Shown here in pieces: positions 54,339 through 63,335 of a stretch of 64,000 bases of DNA. The DNA is from Thermococcus sp. (GTDB taxonomy: Archaea > Methanobacteriota_B > Thermococci > Thermococcales > Thermococcaceae), in assembly GCF_027052235.1 (NCBI RefSeq), contig NZ_JALUFF010000068.1, positions 1 to 64,000 of the forward strand. The letters are read 5' to 3'. Both the position numbers and the translations under genes were made by a program. Position 1 is the stretch's first letter. Every line of letters begins with the position of its first letter. Under the pieces are notes generated by a model that made no database searches, was not told where the DNA came from, and worked only from the letters and a program-made list of their open reading frames with translations.

Positions 54339-55091
54339 CTAATCTGCCTTCTCTATCTCCACCCTGCCCCGGATGAGGCGGAAGATATAGCCCTTTTCTG
54401 AGGGGATGAACTCCGGTAGCGGGGAGCCTCTAACAAAGAGTCTGTCCTCCCCGGGACTTTCGGCTGGCTCGAACTCGATAACGTACTGGCTGTACAGGGC
54501 CATCCATGATACGAGCTCCTCTGAGGCCCTGTTTTTGTTGAGGAGCAGTATGTTGATCGGCCTCTTCCTCTTCTCAGCTATTCTGGCTCGCTCCTTAAGG
54601 GCCATAAGACGCTGGAATACACGTATAAAGTTCTTCTCCCCGAGGAGAAAGGCCATTCCATCAACGGTTACGTCGATTCCCACGGGTCTTCTATCCCCTA
54701 TTCTCTCCCGTAGAACCCTCTTGTAAAGCTTGTCGTACTTGGGAAGGAACGTACTCGCGTCCATCGTCGGGTCAGTGTATATGTAGTCCTCTGGGTATTT
54801 GAGTCCGTGGAAGGATGAGAAGATGTCAATCACCGTGATTTTTCTTTCATTACCCAGCCGGTCTATGTCGAAGTTTATTGCCCCCAGCTCCATCCTGAGT
54901 GGAGTTATGGGAAGCACGGAATCGAGTATAACTCCAAAGTCGCCCATATCGATTCTTCTTCTCATTATCTCGAACCCCAGGGCCCAGCCCCGGGAATATG
55001 TGTCGTAGATTATCAAGAGATTGCTGTCCTCAAGGAGGCCTCCACCGAGGGCCTCGTCCAAGAGGGGAATACCAGTGCTGAGAACCTTCAT
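54339..55091 (-). CDS. Degenerate KaiC/RecA-like protein
   Basis: This encodes 250 residues. It begins like KaiC-family ATPases (STGIPLLDEALGGGLL), but the expected Walker A (GxxxxGKT) reads YDTYSRGWALGFE, so it probably does not bind ATP in the usual way. A basic strand (RPINILLLNKNRASEE) and a C-terminal IRGRVEIEKAD follow. It may be a regulatory, non-hydrolysing relative. Confidence 0.7.
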   Translation of the reverse strand: MKVLSTGIPLLDEALGGGLLEDSNLLIIYDTYSRGWALGFEIMRRRIDMGDFGVILDSVLPITPLRMELGAINFDIDRLGNERKITVIDIFSSFHGLKYPEDYIYTDPTMDASTFLPKYDKLYKRVLRERIGDRRPVGIDVTVDGMAFLLGEKNFIRVFQRLMALKERARIAEKRKRPINILLLNKNRASEELVSWMALYSQYVIEFEPAESPGEDRLFVRGSPLPEFIPSEKGYIFRLIRGRVEIEKAD

Positions 55092-55156
55092 TGTCCCATC
55101 ACCTTTCGGAGTATGGACGTCGTGGTATTTAACGCTAACTCCCCTCTAAACCGATA

Positions 55157-55190
55157 CTCTGAAATTCAGAGAGAGTCCACGCTATAAATA
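55157..55190 (+). promoter_or_regulatory. Palindromic operator next to a promoter
   Basis: CTCTGAA-A-TTCAGAG (55157-55171) is a perfect 7-bp-arm palindrome ten bases before TATAAATA (55183-55190). It lies in the promoter of the membrane protein/winged-helix operon and is a natural candidate site for that regulator. Confidence 0.6.
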
Positions 55191-55223
55191 CTACGGTGCC
55201 TACTTTAAATTGAGGTGATGCCT

Positions 55224-55826
55224 ATGGAGGAGGTTAGGGAACTCAAAGAGGCCCTTGAGAGGGTAGAGGGGAAGATAATTGCCGCGGCAAACGTCTACGG
55301 GGCGATGAACTTCGCCTTCTGGCTCGTTGCAATGAGCCTATTCTTCGTCATCATTGGCTTAGCAGGAGCTGGTCCCGGAGTCAGCGTCGCCTACTGGGGA
55401 ACGGCAATAATCCTCGGAATCTACGTGAGCATAAAGCTCTGGGAGAGAATAGAAAGGCTTGCAGGCCCCCAGGGAGGAAGCAGAGTGGGGGCGCTGATGA
55501 TAGGCCTGTCTTGGGCGGTTGGTTCAATCATAGGCTGGTGGGTAATTCCAAGTATGACAAACATCGGGGTGAACGCTGGGGCTCGCTTGGCGGTAGGTTT
55601 CCTCACGTTCATCGGCGTCTCCCTCCTCGGTCAGTGGCTGGTGATGGGCGGTGGAAAGGGGCACTATGAGATGATACCCTCCTTCCTCTTCCCGCTCCTT
55701 GTGATACCCGTGGCAGTTAACATGGAGAAAGGAGCGATGGTGTGGGCGGGCTTCGTCGTGGCCTTTTCATACGGACTCACCGTGCTCCTCTACCTATACT
55801 CGGCCTTCAAAGCCATAGAGCGGTGA
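55224..55826 (+). CDS. Membrane protein, partner of the following regulator
   Basis: This encodes 200 residues from the ATG at 55224, selected by GAGGTGAT. A short cytoplasmic coiled start (ELKEALERVEGKIIAA) is followed by six spans. It is followed after four bases by a winged-helix gene. Such membrane protein/wHTH pairs are common in Thermococcales, but the role is unknown. Confidence 0.7.
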   Translation: MEEVRELKEALERVEGKIIAAANVYGAMNFAFWLVAMSLFFVIIGLAGAGPGVSVAYWGTAIILGIYVSIKLWERIERLAGPQGGSRVGALMIGLSWAVGSIIGWWVIPSMTNIGVNAGARLAVGFLTFIGVSLLGQWLVMGGGKGHYEMIPSFLFPLLVIPVAVNMEKGAMVWAGFVVAFSYGLTVLLYLYSAFKAIER

Positions 55827-55830
55827 TAGC

Positions 55831-56124
55831 ATGAACCTAAAGGAGCTCGCGAAGAACCACGTCCTCGGAAATCCAACGAGACTCGCGGTAATGCTCTACC
55901 TCCTCCCCAGAGGTAGGGTTCTGTTCAAGGAGCTCCTTGCTGTGCTTGACCTCACGCCGGGAAACCTCGACTCCCATCTCAAGGCCCTTGAGAGGGCCGG
56001 ATACGTTAAGATTTACAAGGTCTTTGCCGACAGGCCGAGGACGGCCGTGAGCATAACCGAGGAAGGAGCGAAAAGAACGAGGGAGTATCTAAAGGCCCTG
56101 AAGGAGGCCATCAGTGAGCTTTAG
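55831..56124 (+). CDS. Winged-helix transcription regulator (PF13601 type)
   Basis: This encodes 97 residues: HVLGNPTRLAVMLYLLPRG, recognition helix in LTPGNLDSHLKALERAGYV, wing FADRPRTAVSITEEG. It probably regulates its own operon through the palindrome at 55157. The end overlaps the convergent DUF460 gene. Confidence 0.88.
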   Translation: MNLKELAKNHVLGNPTRLAVMLYLLPRGRVLFKELLAVLDLTPGNLDSHLKALERAGYVKIYKVFADRPRTAVSITEEGAKRTREYLKALKEAISEL

Positions 56125-58111
56125 ACTCCTCCTCGGCCTTCCTCCTGAGCTCTTTAACCCTTTCAATCCTGTACTCCTCCACCAGTTTGAGGAACCTCTC
56201 GGCTTCCCTCTCCCGGTCTTCCTCTTCCCATCTGGCGAGGAGCTCCCCTATGGCCCTCTCAAGGGTCTCCCTCTCCACAACGGCAAACTCGTCAACGCGC
56301 TTTACATCAAGCTCATTGCTCGTGAAGAAGGGAACGTGGGCCTCCCTCAGAACCTCCCTGACGGGCCCAGGGAGGGGCTTCTCGGTTATTATCGCCCTTA
56401 TCCCCCTCTCCACAAGCTCTTCAGCTATGGCCTTTCCTGCACCGGCGGGGTTGATCACGAAGAGCACGTCACCCCTCCTCAGGCCGACTTCACGCTCTAT
56501 CCTCTCAAGCTCGCGCCAGCTGAGAACCCTGAGAACCTTTAGCGGAACAGCCGAACCCCGAACCTCGACTACGTTCATCCTCTTGACCTTTACAAGGTCC
56601 CTGCTGAGTCTTTCTATTACGGCCTTTGCCTCCCTCAACTGTTTCTCAAGGCTCTCTATGCGCTTTACTTTAGCCTCAAGCTCCCTCTCGCGGAGAACCT
56701 TTCTCCTTACCTCCTCATCATAGTCAGCTATTTTTCTCTCAAGCCTGCCTATCGTCTTCCTCTGCTCCTTGATGATTTCCCTCAGCTCGCGGTTCTCGTT
56801 CTCCAGCATCTCGATCTTCTTCTCCAGCTCCCTTATGCGCCTGATGTAGGGCGTTAAGTCCACACCCTCCCTCGATTCCTCTTCCTTTTTTTCAGTCTTC
56901 CTTTCCCTCAGGGAAACCCTCTGCATTGCCTCGCCGAGGTTGTAACCCTGTATGACGAGGGCCTTAACCTCCTCGGCCTTCTTGGAAAGGCCTGCCTCCC
57001 TCAGGCGCGCATCTATGTGCTCCAGCTTGGGCTTCAGGCGGAGGTAGGCTTTGTAAGCTGCAGCCAGAGCGTCTCTCTGGTGGTCGTCGTCTGCAGTTAC
57101 GCCCAAATTCCTCAAAAGCTCGTTCTTCTCCTCGACGCGTAGGCTTTCCCTCGGAACAAAGAGTTGAGCCTTGAAGGAGCGCGCTATCTTCTCGACAAAG
57201 CCGGGAGCGGGAGAGACGTCGGTTGCAACTACAACCGGATGCCCGATCTCGCTTATAAACCTGAAAACCTCTCCAACGGGCATGTTCCTCTCGCTGTGGA
57301 GTGCTATTATCCTTCCGCTAAGGTCTATGGCAGCTATGCCAACGGTTATTCCCGGGTCGATTCCGACTATTATGCTCCTCCTCTCCCTGATTGCCTCTTC
57401 CCCCTTGAGCGGTGCAAATCCGAGCTCGGCCCTCTCCACCGGATAAATCCTGACTTCGACGTCCCCGCCGTGCATGGGCCTTATCAATCCAGCGAGCTCT
57501 TCTCTGGAAGCGTAAACGCGGAACTCACCTCTAGCTAGGCCGTAGTCCTTCTCCTCGGTCTCAAGGTCAAAGGGTATGTCAGCCCTTCTAAGTCTCTCCT
57601 CTATCTCCCTAACCTTGTCCCTTACTAAGTTGTGCACCCTCTTCCTGTAGCGGTCCTGGCTCCAGCCCCCCTTGCCGTGACTCCTCCCGCGGGTGACCTT
57701 GACAATGACCTCGTCCTCAAAAGCCAAAACCTCATAACCAACGCCCCTGCTCGCGAGCAAAGCCGAAAGCTTGGCCTCCTCGTAGGGGTCGAAGCGGTCG
57801 CTCGTCCTTATCCCGTGCTCCTTGGCTAAACTCTGCAGGCTCCTCTGCTCACCGGGCCTTCCAGTTACCTGAACGAGCTTCGTCCCCGGGGGCAATGAAC
57901 GGAGGAACTTCCTCAAGTCATCGCCGAGCTCGGTAACGCTGTCAATCGCAACGATATCCGGCCTCTTGCTCTGGATGAAGCGGATTAACCTGTAGAGGGT
58001 GAACTCACCCTTTCTCTCCAGTTTTCCGTTGAGCCAGCTCACGACGGCAAACTTCTTCGGGTTCTCGCCTATTATGTCGACCCCAAGGATTAGAATAGGC
58101 CTCACCCTCAT
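56111..58111 (-). CDS. DUF460 protein with RNase H-like domain and coiled coil
   Basis: This encodes 666 residues. It is an archaea-specific family of unknown function. Residues 1-100 form one RNase H-like fold (ILGVDIIGENPKKFAVV); about 245-360 form a second with candidate acidic catalytic residues (GIDPGITVGIAAID; ATDVSPAPG; DDDHQRDALAAAY), as in RuvC/YqgF. A coiled coil spans about 415-500 (LEKKIEMLENENRELREI), then an alpha/beta C-terminal domain. A TATA-like CTTTTTAAATT lies about 30 bases before the ATG, implying a near-leaderless mRNA. Confidence 0.85.
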   Translation of the reverse strand: MRVRPILILGVDIIGENPKKFAVVSWLNGKLERKGEFTLYRLIRFIQSKRPDIVAIDSVTELGDDLRKFLRSLPPGTKLVQVTGRPGEQRSLQSLAKEHGIRTSDRFDPYEEAKLSALLASRGVGYEVLAFEDEVIVKVTRGRSHGKGGWSQDRYRKRVHNLVRDKVREIEERLRRADIPFDLETEEKDYGLARGEFRVYASREELAGLIRPMHGGDVEVRIYPVERAELGFAPLKGEEAIRERRSIIVGIDPGITVGIAAIDLSGRIIALHSERNMPVGEVFRFISEIGHPVVVATDVSPAPGFVEKIARSFKAQLFVPRESLRVEEKNELLRNLGVTADDDHQRDALAAAYKAYLRLKPKLEHIDARLREAGLSKKAEEVKALVIQGYNLGEAMQRVSLRERKTEKKEEESREGVDLTPYIRRIRELEKKIEMLENENRELREIIKEQRKTIGRLERKIADYDEEVRRKVLRERELEAKVKRIESLEKQLREAKAVIERLSRDLVKVKRMNVVEVRGSAVPLKVLRVLSWRELERIEREVGLRRGDVLFVINPAGAGKAIAEELVERGIRAIITEKPLPGPVREVLREAHVPFFTSNELDVKRVDEFAVVERETLERAIGELLARWEEEDREREAERFLKLVEEYRIERVKELRRKAEEESKAH

Positions 58112-58149
58112 GGGTTTGTGGAGGGTAGGAAAAGGAATTTAAAAAGGTT

Positions 58150-58752
58150 TCAGGCCTTGATGGAGGTTCTAACCGCGACCTCTACGGCCTTCTCTATGGT
58201 CTCAAGGGCCATCGAGGGTTTCGGTTTGTCGAGGGCCTGCTCGTGGCTGTAGGGAACGTGTATGAAGCCGGCCCTAGTTTCCATTCCCGCTACCGCTATC
58301 GTGTGGAGAGCCGTGAACATGGCGGTGTTGCACACGTAGGTTCCGGCGGTGTTCGAGACACTAGCAGGTATCTTTTCCTCTCTCAAAGCCTTCACGATGG
58401 CCTTTATCGGGAGGGTTGAGAAGTAGGCAGCCGGAGCGCCTTCAAAGACCGGCTCGTCTTCTGGCTTAAACCCCTCGTTGTCGGGCATTTCCGAGTCCAT
58501 GACGTTTATAGCCACCCTCTCAACGGTTATGTTTGGCCTCCCTCCGGCCTGGCCCGTCAGAACCACCACGTCAGGCCTTTCCTTCACGATGAGCCTCGGG
58601 AGGATTTCTTTAACGCCCCTGAACGTCACCGGGAGGCGGTGCTTCACTACCTCCGCTCCAGCCATCTCGTCGGGAAGTGCTTTAACGGCCTCCCATGAGG
58701 GGTTGATGCTCTCGCCACCGAAGGGCTCGAAACCCGCAACCAGAACCTTCAT
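58150..58752 (-). CDS. pcp: Pyrrolidone-carboxylate peptidase
   Basis: This encodes 200 residues. It removes N-terminal pyroglutamate. Motifs: GFEPFGGESINPSWEAV at the start, catalytic Glu in VERVAINVMDSE, Cys in TAGTYVCNTAMF near 142 and His in GFIHVPYSHEQ near 166. It is peptide-salvage related. Confidence 0.96.
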   Translation of the reverse strand: MKVLVAGFEPFGGESINPSWEAVKALPDEMAGAEVVKHRLPVTFRGVKEILPRLIVKERPDVVVLTGQAGGRPNITVERVAINVMDSEMPDNEGFKPEDEPVFEGAPAAYFSTLPIKAIVKALREEKIPASVSNTAGTYVCNTAMFTALHTIAVAGMETRAGFIHVPYSHEQALDKPKPSMALETIEKAVEVAVRTSIKA

Positions 58753-58811
58753 GGAACCACCCGCGGGTATAGGTTTTTAGGGTTTAAAAGTTAAAGTGGA
58801 TGGGAGGAAAG

Positions 58812-59924
58812 ATGAGGTACGACGTCCTAATCATCGGCGGTGGACCTGCAGGTAACTACCTCGCGGGCCTCCTCGCGGGGAAAGTTGATGTCGCCGTTGT
58901 GGAAAAGAAGGGCTCCTTTGGCGGAAAGGCCTGCACTGGGGTAATCGGTGCCCAGAACTACGAGAGGCTCGGACTTCCTGAGGAAGCGGTTCTCAACGAG
59001 CTTAGGGGAGCAGTCTTCTACTCCAGAATACAGAGCTTTGAGATAGCCCGGAGAGGCTCCCAGGCTTACCTGGTGGACAGGAAAACACTGGAGAAGTCCC
59101 TGGCGGAGAGGGCGGTTAAGAAGGGGGCAGACTACTTCATGGCAACTACTTTCAAGGGCTTCAAGAACGGGAAGGCAATACTCCAGCACCTCAAGGACAG
59201 GTTCGAGGTGGAGGCTGAAGTTTACATCGGGGCCGACGGAGTCTCAAGCACCGTTGCCAAGGCCATGGGGGCGAAGAGCAAAGCCGAATTCCTGAGTGGC
59301 TACGAGGTCGAGGTGGTCGGCCACTTCAAGAAGGACTTCGTTGAGGTCTGGGTGAACAAGGAGGTAACCCCGGACTTCTTCGCCTGGCTGGTGCCAGTAA
59401 GCGAGAGCCTCGCAAGGGTCGGAACCTTCGGCGACATGGACTCCCTGAACAGGTTCCTCAGAATCAGGATGCTGAGTCCGACATCGGTCCTTGAGTTCAA
59501 GGCCGGGAGCGTTGGACTGGGCTGGAGGAAGCCCTGGGTTAGGGGGAACGTTGCTCTTCTCGGCGATGCGGCCCTTCAGATAAAGCCGACCACCGCGGGG
59601 GGAATAGTCTTCGGGGCAATCTGCGCGAGGGAACTGGCTAAAGCAATCCTCTCAGGAAACCTCCAGTCCTACGAAAAGGCCTGCTCATGGGTCAAAAGGC
59701 AGATAAGCTTCGGGATGAGGTTCAGGAAGCTCTTCCTAAGCATGAGCCAAGAAGATATTGAAAGAATCTTCGAGGTACTCTCCAGCGAGGATGTGAGGGC
59801 CATAATAGAGGCTCAGGCGGACTTCGACGACCACCTGAGGACGGCAAAGGCAATACTTAAGAGGCCCAGGGTGCTCTCGAAGCTCATAAGGATAAGCCCC
59901 GCAATCGTGAGGGCCCTGCTGTGA
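58812..59924 (+). CDS. Geranylgeranyl reductase-like FAD oxidoreductase
   Basis: This encodes 370 residues from the ATG at 58812 (GGGAGG upstream; TTTAAAAG near 58782). FAD-binding VLIIGGGPAGNYLAGLLA is at the N-terminus, the GGR-family motif GGKACTGVIG near 40, and GNVALLGDAALQIKPTTAGG near 255. Relatives saturate isoprenoid lipids or quinones. The substrate is uncertain. Confidence 0.85.
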   Translation: MRYDVLIIGGGPAGNYLAGLLAGKVDVAVVEKKGSFGGKACTGVIGAQNYERLGLPEEAVLNELRGAVFYSRIQSFEIARRGSQAYLVDRKTLEKSLAERAVKKGADYFMATTFKGFKNGKAILQHLKDRFEVEAEVYIGADGVSSTVAKAMGAKSKAEFLSGYEVEVVGHFKKDFVEVWVNKEVTPDFFAWLVPVSESLARVGTFGDMDSLNRFLRIRMLSPTSVLEFKAGSVGLGWRKPWVRGNVALLGDAALQIKPTTAGGIVFGAICARELAKAILSGNLQSYEKACSWVKRQISFGMRFRKLFLSMSQEDIERIFEVLSSEDVRAIIEAQADFDDHLRTAKAILKRPRVLSKLIRISPAIVRALL

Positions 59925-59933
59925 GGTGATTAA

Positions 59934-60284
59934 ATGGCAACGTGGAAGATGGGCCTCCAGGAGGAATACCTCAGGGCCATAGCCGAGGGAAAGAAGAAGG
60001 TAGAGGGGCGTTTATACGACGAGAAGAGGCAGGTGATAAAGCCGGGAGACGAGATAGTCTTCGAGAACAAGCTGGTCTGCGTTGTGAAGGACATCAGGGT
60101 TTACCCGTCTTTCAGGGAGATGCTCGAAAAAGAAGGCATAGAGAACGTTCTGCCGGGTGTGAAGAGCATCGAGGAGGGCGTTAAGATTTATAGAAAGTTC
60201 TATTCCGAGGAGAAGGAGAAGAAGTACGGCGTGGTGGCTATAGAAGTTGAACCAGTCGCGTGGATAGAGGAGTCGCTCACCTGA
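59934..60284 (+). CDS. ASCH domain protein
   Basis: This encodes 116 residues. It has the ASCH/PUA-like fold: WKMGLQEEYLRAIAEGKKKVEGRLY near the start, then KPGDEIVFENK and VVAIEVEPV. ASCH proteins are thought to bind RNA or modified nucleosides. It is ten bases after the oxidoreductase gene, so it is co-transcribed. Confidence 0.85.
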   Translation: MATWKMGLQEEYLRAIAEGKKKVEGRLYDEKRQVIKPGDEIVFENKLVCVVKDIRVYPSFREMLEKEGIENVLPGVKSIEEGVKIYRKFYSEEKEKKYGVVAIEVEPVAWIEESLT

Positions 60285-60648
60285 TCAGCCTCACGGTGAG
60301 ACCAAAATCCTTCAAAGCCTCAATTAGTGTAAAGCGTTATCAGAGGCAGGTCGTTGGCAAGGCAAACGGCACCGATGAAGAGGTCTCTCAATCCCATTGG
60401 GAGATTCCTTTCCCCAGCTTTTTGTGAAGGTACACCGCTCTCTCAGCAGATTTTTCTCAAAAGGAAGGTCTATGAGGGAGTTCAACCGTATCAGCCAATC
60501 TTTTCTATAGAGGCCAACCGGAAGTTCAAACCGCGTTATTGAAGTCACGCAGAAGGTTTTGTCAAATCCAGCACAGCGTTGAGCACGCCCTTGTTATCCA
60601 CTGTTTCGATTATCGCGTTCGCATCAATACGCTGAATGCATGCATCAT
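60277..60648 (-). pseudogene. Decayed VapC (PIN domain) toxin gene
   Basis: The minus strand encodes recognisable PIN fragments in several frames: IDANAIIETVDNKGVL, then TSITRFELPVGLYRKDWL, then LRDLFIGAVCLANDLPLIT and FEALKDFGLTVRLIR before the stop at 60277. Several single-base breaks separate them. The original start was probably the ATG near 60648. It is divergent from a dead DUF433 gene. Confidence 0.8.
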
Positions 60649-60672
60649 ATTTAAGCAACGGAATAGTACGTG

Positions 60673-60853
60673 ATGAGCATGGAAAGAATCGAGATCAACC
60701 CAAAAAGATGGGAGGAAAACCCGTCATTAAAGGCACGAGGGTTCCAGTTTACTTCATACTTGAACTCTTAGCCAATGGTGGAGTTTCGAAGATATCCTAG
60801 AAAACTATCCCCAGTTGACGAGGGAGGACTTAAAGACCCTTCTGAAAAGTTAA
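60673..60853 (+). pseudogene. Decayed DUF433 antitoxin gene
   Basis: ATG at 60673 reads MSMERIEINPK, then a frameshift near 60706, then GGKPVIKGTRVPVYFILELL, a typical DUF433 signature. A second break near 60789 is followed by EDILENYPQLTREDLKTLL. Two single-base changes inactivate it. Confidence 0.8.
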
Positions 60854-60862
60854 AAAGAGAAA

Positions 60863-62359
60863 TCACAGATACCTCTCCTTCACCCAGCGGATGAAGTAGT
60901 CCGGGTTCAGCTCTTCTCCAATGGCCTTCTTGAGGAGCTCCTTGGGCGGATAAATGCTTCCCCAGCGGTGTATCCTCTCCCTCAGCCAGGCCTTTATAGG
61001 CTCGAACTCGGCTTTAGCGACCTTCTCCTCGAAGTCCGGAATGTCGCGCTTGATGTGGTAGTATATCTGACTCGCGAGGAGCGTTCCTATGCTGTAGGTC
61101 GGGAAGTAGCCTATTGTCCCATGTGCCCAGTGGATGTCCTGGAGAATGCCTTCGGTGTAACTCTTCGGCCTTATGCCCAAGAGCCTCTCCATCTCCTCGT
61201 TCCAGAGCTCGGGTAAGTCCTTGGCCTTCACTCCCTCGTTGAGCATCATCCTTTCGAGCTTGAAGCGGAGGAGGATGTGGAAGTTGTAGGTTACCACATC
61301 TGCTTCAGTCCTTATGAAGTCCGGGCGAACCATGTTGAAGTAGAGGTAGACATCCTCGGGTGTGTAGTTGCCCATAAAGGGCAGGTTCTCCTTCAGGACG
61401 GGGTAGATGAGTCCAGCGAACTCCCTCGACCTGCCGATGATGTTCTCCCAGAAGCGACTCTGGCTCTCGTGGATTCCGAGACTTACGCCACCGGCTATGG
61501 GGCTGAACATGAACCTCTCGTCCTGCTGGAGCTCGTAGAGGGCATGCCCGAACTCGTGGACGGTGCTCAGTATCGTCCTCCTGAAGTCGTAGCCTTCATA
61601 GCGGGTGGTTATCCTGACGTCTCTTATACCGAACTCAGTGGTGAACGGATGAGCGGAGACGTCAAGCCTCGCGCGGGTTCCGAGGGGGAAGCCGAACTTT
61701 TCGAGAATCCAGAGGTTTACGCGCTCCATCTGCTCCTTCTCATACTTCTCCTTCTCAAGCGGGTGGCTCTGCGGGACTTTTCCCTCCTCAAGTATCTTCT
61801 CAAGGAGTGGCTTGAGCTCCTTCTCAAGCTTCTCGAACATCCTTTCGACTTCCTTAGTCGTTAGTCCCTCCTCGAAGAGGTCGAGTAACGCATCGTAGGG
61901 CTCGTCTTCGTAACCGAGGTAGTCAGCGGCGCGCTTTGCCAGATCAATGATTTTGTCAAGCCAGGGCTCGAACTTGGAGTAATCGTCTGTTCTCTTCGCT
62001 TCTTCCCAGGCCTTTGTAGCTTGACTCGTTACCTCGCTCATCTCCCTGAGGAACTCGGGTGGGAAAGCCTTGCTTATCCTTATCGAGCGGTCGAGGACTC
62101 TAACCACACCGCGCTCGTACTCGTTGAGCTCCAGCCCCTTGGCCTTCTCGACGAGTTCAACAAACTCGGGCTTGAGCAGAAACTCCTGGCTTAAAACGGA
62201 AAGCTCGCCCTGGGCCACCGAGCGCTCAAGGATGCCCTCCCTGGGCATGTTGACCTCCATGTCCCAGCCGAGGACGCTCTGGGCGTGGTTTATCGCCCAT
62301 ATCCTCCTGTACCTTGAGAGGATTTCCCTTATGGTCTCGTTCTGGAAGACGGACTCCAT
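60863..62359 (-). CDS. Thermostable carboxypeptidase (M32 family)
   Basis: This encodes 498 residues from the ATG at 62359 with GGTGAAT upstream (a GTG at 62368 is in frame). Zinc motif HEFGH is near residue 271 within LSTVHEFGHALYEL, with HESQSRFWEN downstream. It removes C-terminal amino acids with broad specificity. It stands alone with a divergent promoter region shared with the kinase gene. Confidence 0.95.
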   Translation of the reverse strand: MESVFQNETIREILSRYRRIWAINHAQSVLGWDMEVNMPREGILERSVAQGELSVLSQEFLLKPEFVELVEKAKGLELNEYERGVVRVLDRSIRISKAFPPEFLREMSEVTSQATKAWEEAKRTDDYSKFEPWLDKIIDLAKRAADYLGYEDEPYDALLDLFEEGLTTKEVERMFEKLEKELKPLLEKILEEGKVPQSHPLEKEKYEKEQMERVNLWILEKFGFPLGTRARLDVSAHPFTTEFGIRDVRITTRYEGYDFRRTILSTVHEFGHALYELQQDERFMFSPIAGGVSLGIHESQSRFWENIIGRSREFAGLIYPVLKENLPFMGNYTPEDVYLYFNMVRPDFIRTEADVVTYNFHILLRFKLERMMLNEGVKAKDLPELWNEEMERLLGIRPKSYTEGILQDIHWAHGTIGYFPTYSIGTLLASQIYYHIKRDIPDFEEKVAKAEFEPIKAWLRERIHRWGSIYPPKELLKKAIGEELNPDYFIRWVKERYL

Positions 62360-62501
62360 ACTATTCACCGGGGAAATCTCGACTGGAAACTTTTAAACCT
62401 TTTCGATATTCATCTAAACGTGCGGGTAAAAACCGATTACTCTCACCGGAAACGGCTTAAAGGATGGGTCATACACCCTGAAAACTATCCCGGTGGTACA
62501 C

Positions 62502-63335
62502 ATGAGGTTTGACCTAGTTGTCCTCGGTCACGTCTCGATAGACACGATAATCTTTCCGGATGGAAAGAGGATTGACATGCCCGGAGGAGCGGCCGCGGCG
62601 GTCGCTACATCCGCTTCACTGGCCGGGGCGAGGGTTGGTCTCGTGACGAAAATCGGGGAGGACTTCCCGAGGGAGTGGCTGGAAAAACTTGCTCAATACG
62701 TTGACATAACGGGGGTTCAGGTTCTCCCGGGGAAGACGATACACATATGGGTGATATACAAGGAGGATGAGAGCGTTGAATCACCGGTCGAGATGGGCGT
62801 TGCAGAGAAGATGGGCGAAACACCGATTCCCGAGGAGTACATGAAAGCAGAGCTCTTCCACATAGCACCAATTCCACCTGAGGAACAGCTGAAGGCCATG
62901 GAAAGGCTTGAGGGAAAAAGGATAAGCCTCGATTTTAACCCAACTTACTATGAGGATTACCGGAAGAAGCCAGAGCTGGTCAGGGAACTCGTCTCAAGGA
63001 GCGAGGTAATTTTCCCAAACGAGAGAGAGGCGAGGCTCATAACCGGACTGGAGGACGTCAGGAAATCCGCGGAGGAGCTCTACTCATGGGGGGCAGAGCT
63101 CGTCGTGATTACGCGGGGCGAAAGGGGCGTCCTGATTTACGATGGCGACTTCCACGAGTTCCCCGCGTTGCCGGTTAAGGGGGAAATAGACCCAACAGGA
63201 GCTGGAGACGCTTTTGCGGGCGGTTTTCTTGCCGGTTATTCGAGGGGGAAACCTCTTGAGGAGTGCGCGAGGCTCGGACTTGAGATGGCGAGGCGGACGC
63301 TCATGAAGACCGGAAGCTGGGCAATCAGCCTTTGA
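62502..63335 (+). CDS. PfkB-family sugar or nucleoside kinase
   Basis: This encodes 277 residues from the ATG at 62502 with GGTGGTAC upstream. PGGAAAAVATSASLAGARVG near 30 is the substrate-side signature and DPTGAGDAFAGGFLAGYS near 235 carries the catalytic Asp and anion hole. The substrate could be ribose, fructose phosphate or a nucleoside and cannot be decided from sequence. Confidence 0.92.
   Translation: MRFDLVVLGHVSIDTIIFPDGKRIDMPGGAAAAVATSASLAGARVGLVTKIGEDFPREWLEKLAQYVDITGVQVLPGKTIHIWVIYKEDESVESPVEMGVAEKMGETPIPEEYMKAELFHIAPIPPEEQLKAMERLEGKRISLDFNPTYYEDYRKKPELVRELVSRSEVIFPNEREARLITGLEDVRKSAEELYSWGAELVVITRGERGVLIYDGDFHEFPALPVKGEIDPTGAGDAFAGGFLAGYSRGKPLEECARLGLEMARRTLMKTGSWAISL

Noticed and set aside
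60354-60542. 62-codon plus-strand ORF
   Set aside because: It is the antisense shadow of the decayed VapC gene.
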